In this document: positions 11,541 through 12,934 of the stretch, in pieces
Position numbering within the stretch: the first letter of the stretch is position 1
How the letters are laid out: each line of letters starts with the position of its first letter
From: Pseudomonadota bacterium
GTDB taxonomy: Bacteria; Myxococcota_A; Polyangia; Polyangiales; Polyangiaceae
DNA length: 12,934 nucleotides
Assembly: GCA_003242355.1 (NCBI GenBank)
Contig: QGUH01000020.1
Location: 1 to 12,934, forward strand
Direction of reading: 5' to 3'
Made by a program: the position numbers and the translations under genes
Notes under the pieces: generated by a model
Database searches by the model: none
What the model saw: only the letters and a program-made list of their open reading frames with translations
What the model was told of the DNA's origin: nothing

Positions 11541-12934
11541 CCAACGAAACTCACTCTGCGACCTTGTTGTCTGCGGCGTGGATCGCCTTGCCTGCGCTCT
11601 TCCGCATCGGAATCGGACCGGAGAGCGCGTACCGTCTTGTTCGAAGCAAGAAAGGTGCCGCGCGACTCGGCGTGCACGACCTCGATCGAGTCGACACCGA
11701 CGCCGACGGACATCAGCGCACCTCGGAGTCGTGCGCGCTCGGGATCGAAAAGGGCGATCGCCCGCGCGTCTTCGACGCCGATCACGATCCGGACGCCTTG
11801 TGCTGCGCGCGTGACCATCACGCCGACCTCTCCGAGCTCGGCGAGGCGCACCGTGACGTGCACACGCTCCTCCGTGGTTTGCGGAGGGCTCGCGCTGCCG
11901 GAGACGCCCCAGACGCCGTCGACCGGCTGCAGGGTCGTCGCTGACTTCGGCGTCAGCTCGTTGCCACCCGCCTGCCAAGCCTTTGGCGAGGAGTCTACGG
12001 TGGGCAGAAGGAGCGGTTGCAGAGCGGCATTCGCAATCGCGGACGAGAGCGCCGCAGCCCACACCTCCGCCTCCGTGTGCTCCGACGAGGCCGGCGCGGC
12101 CTCCGGTGTCGCGGCTTCGAAGGGATCCGGGAGGGCTTGCGCCGTGGACTTCGCGTTCGCGACGGCCTGCTTCGACTCGGTTCGAACCGCCGACGAGCGC
12201 GCCGGGGCCGCGGCTTCGGGCAGCGCAGGCTTCGATTCGACCGTGGGCTCTTCGGTCGCGGCTCCATCGACGAGATCGAGAGACAGGAGGGGCGTCGTTT
12301 CCGCGCTCGTGACGGGCGGCGCCGCGGCCTCGACGTGAGGGTGCGACCGGAAAGCCGTGGCCTCCGGATTCGCGACGGACGCCGCCCCGGATTCGACTTC
12401 GACGGGAGTGGCGGGCACTTGCGGCGTGGACGCCGCGTTCACGGAAGCCTCCTTCGATTCGGCTCCATCCAGGAACGAAGCGGGTGCCGTCGTGGTGTCG
12501 GGCTGCGCGGGGCTCGAAGCGATCGTGGGTCGCAGGGACGCCGCGGCGTCGAGCTGCGCGGGGCTCCAGGCGAGCGTCGGTCGCAGGGACGCCGCGGTAT
12601 CGCGCGGATCGACGGGCAGAGTGGGCGCCGCTTCGGGAGTCACGACGGGCAACGTCGTCGCGGCGGGGGCCGGATCGACGGGCACGTCCGCCGGCGATTC
12701 CGCGCTCGGTGCGCCCTGCCGCGATTCTGCTCCAATCACGGACGAAAGCGCGGCGGCCAAGGCCCGGAGCTCGGCGTGCTCGAGCGCGATTGGCGGGGCA
12801 TCGGTCGGCGTCTCGAGAGCGACTCCATCGAGAGGCTCGGGTGCCGTCGATTTTGCGCTCGGGGCGGTCTCTTGCGATTCGGCGCGTACCGCAGACGAAA
12901 GCGCCGCAGCCCACGCTTCACGATCCGTCTGGCC
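11537..12934 (-). CDS. fliK: Flagellar hook-length control protein FliK (5' end outside window)
   Basis: FliK is the secreted ruler that measures the growing hook and makes FlhB switch from hook to filament substrates. The frame is open to the window edge, giving 465 visible residues without the true start; the TTG at 12760 is only an internal codon. Roughly the first 340 residues are Ala/Pro/Ser/Thr-rich, low in complexity and repetitive, as expected for the extended ruler part. Residues about 357-420 match the conserved FliK C-terminal domain: a V-x-V-x-L-x-E-L-G-E-V-G-V-x-V strand, an RIVIGVEDARAI segment, and a hydrophobic helix-strand ending in SIEVVHAES. A basic Arg/Gln-rich tail follows. 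The stop overlaps the flgD start by four bases (ATGA), and neighbouring hook genes support the call. The N-terminal secretion signal cannot be seen. The family assignment is secure from the C-terminal domain plus context; the repeat region is not diagnostic by itself. Confidence 0.85.
   Translation of the reverse strand, partial: GQTDREAWAAALSSAVRAESQETAPSAKSTAPEPLDGVALETPTDAPPIALEHAELRALAAALSSVIGAESRQGAPSAESPADVPVDPAPAATTLPVVTPEAAPTLPVDPRDTAASLRPTLAWSPAQLDAAASLRPTIASSPAQPDTTTAPASFLDGAESKEASVNAASTPQVPATPVEVESGAASVANPEATAFRSHPHVEAAAPPVTSAETTPLLSLDLVDGAATEEPTVESKPALPEAAAPARSSAVRTESKQAVANAKSTAQALPDPFEAATPEAAPASSEHTEAEVWAAALSSAIANAALQPLLLPTVDSSPKAWQAGGNELTPKSATTLQPVDGVWGVSGSASPPQTTEERVHVTVRLAELGEVGVMVTRAAQGVRIVIGVEDARAIALFDPERARLRGALMSVGVGVDSIEVVHAESRGTFLASNKTVRALRSDSDAEERRQGDPRRRQQGRRVSFVG
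12494..12595 (-). repeat. Tandem 17-residue (51-base) repeat inside fliK
   Basis: Two adjacent copies of a 51-base unit encode AASLRPTLAWSPAQLDA followed by AASLRPTIASSPAQPDT. The DNA copies share runs such as ggtcgcagggacgccgcgg on the plus strand, around 12528-12546 and again around 12579-12597. The repeat keeps the reading frame, so copy-number change would lengthen or shorten the ruler region of FliK by 17 residues per unit. Confidence 0.8.
12875..12919 (-). repeat. First copy of the AAALSS motif repeat in fliK
   Basis: This stretch encodes EAWAAALSSAVRAES. Two related copies occur further along the same protein: one near 12724-12766 (RALAAALSSVIGAES) and one near 12029-12067 (EVWAAALSSAIANAA). 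The DNA is also alike; the minus-strand run tgggctgcggcgct is shared by the first and third copies. A looser unit of the type ES-(K/Q/R)-x5-A-x-S follows several of them. I read this as a degenerate internal duplication of a helical segment in the ruler region. Confidence 0.65.

Larger units (their letters stand above)
1..12934 (-). other. Co-directional flagellar gene cluster, probable single transcription unit
   Basis: Fourteen genes run in the same direction without interruption. Four-base stop/start overlaps occur at fliK/flgD, fliL/fliM, fliO/fliP, fliP/fliQ and fliR/flhB (ATGA) and at fliQ/fliR and flhB/flhA (GTGA). The other gaps are fliM-fliN 13, fliN-fliO 1, flhA-flhF 22, flhF-fliA 16, flgE-fliL 38 and flgD-flgE 121 bases. 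Both ends of the unit lie outside the window, and no internal promoter is convincing. Confidence 0.8.

Noticed and set aside
11537..12760. TTG at 12760 as the start of fliK
   Set aside because: The frame stays open to the window edge with the same composition and the same repeats upstream of the TTG, so the true start is outside the window.
10863..12914. A 683-residue reading of flgD with a long N-terminal extension
   Set aside because: The first roughly 458 residues are a shadow of fliK, rich in Arg and Gly. The FlgD signature begins at the ATG at 11540, which overlaps the fliK stop.

Overview
This window is a compact flagellar gene block. All 14 recognised genes lie on the minus strand, so the biological reading order runs from position 12934 down to 1. 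The order is fliK (5' end outside the window), flgD, flgE, fliL, fliM, fliN, fliO, fliP, fliQ, fliR, flhB, flhA, flhF, fliA (3' end outside the window). The DNA is strongly GC-rich, with G/C in most third codon positions. It uses GTG as well as ATG starts, and long open frames on the plus strand are antisense shadows of the real genes. Hook, inner-membrane export gate and C-ring genes together with FlhF point to a Gram-negative, flagellated bacterium with a high-GC genome. A member of the Myxococcota (former Deltaproteobacteria) or a similar lineage is my best guess from composition and gene order, but no taxonomic marker is present and this is a weak inference.

Layout in the direction of transcription: (1) 12934-9446 holds the hook module: the hook-length ruler FliK, the hook-cap protein FlgD and the hook subunit FlgE. 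(2) 9407-7605 holds the motor module: FliL beside the stator, and the switch proteins FliM and FliN. (3) 7603-1816 holds the complete membrane part of the flagellar type III export apparatus, FliO-FliP-FliQ-FliR-FlhB-FlhA, in one unbroken run. (4) 1793-1 holds the placement and regulation module: the SRP-type GTPase FlhF, then a FliA (sigma-28) family factor. FliK sets the substrate switch on FlhB, FlgD and FlgE are exported through FliPQR-FlhB-FlhA, FliM/FliN form the rotor C-ring beneath, and FliA would direct late genes.

Seven junctions are 4-base ATGA or GTGA stop/start overlaps, and the others are 1 to 38 bases, except a 121-base gap between flgD and flgE. The block therefore looks like one polycistronic, translationally coupled unit. 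No stretch above 300 bases lacks a gene, and I see no tRNA, rRNA, CRISPR array, insertion sequence or convincing promoter.

I do not see a wholly new system. The points worth a second look are: a FliM with no recognisable N-terminal CheY-binding peptide; an aberrant sigma region 4.2 in FliA; no flhG between flhF and fliA; internal repeats in FliK; a FliP without a signal peptide; a large FliO with a signal peptide and an Ala/Pro-rich linker; and a possible hairpin plus short repeats between flgD and flgE.
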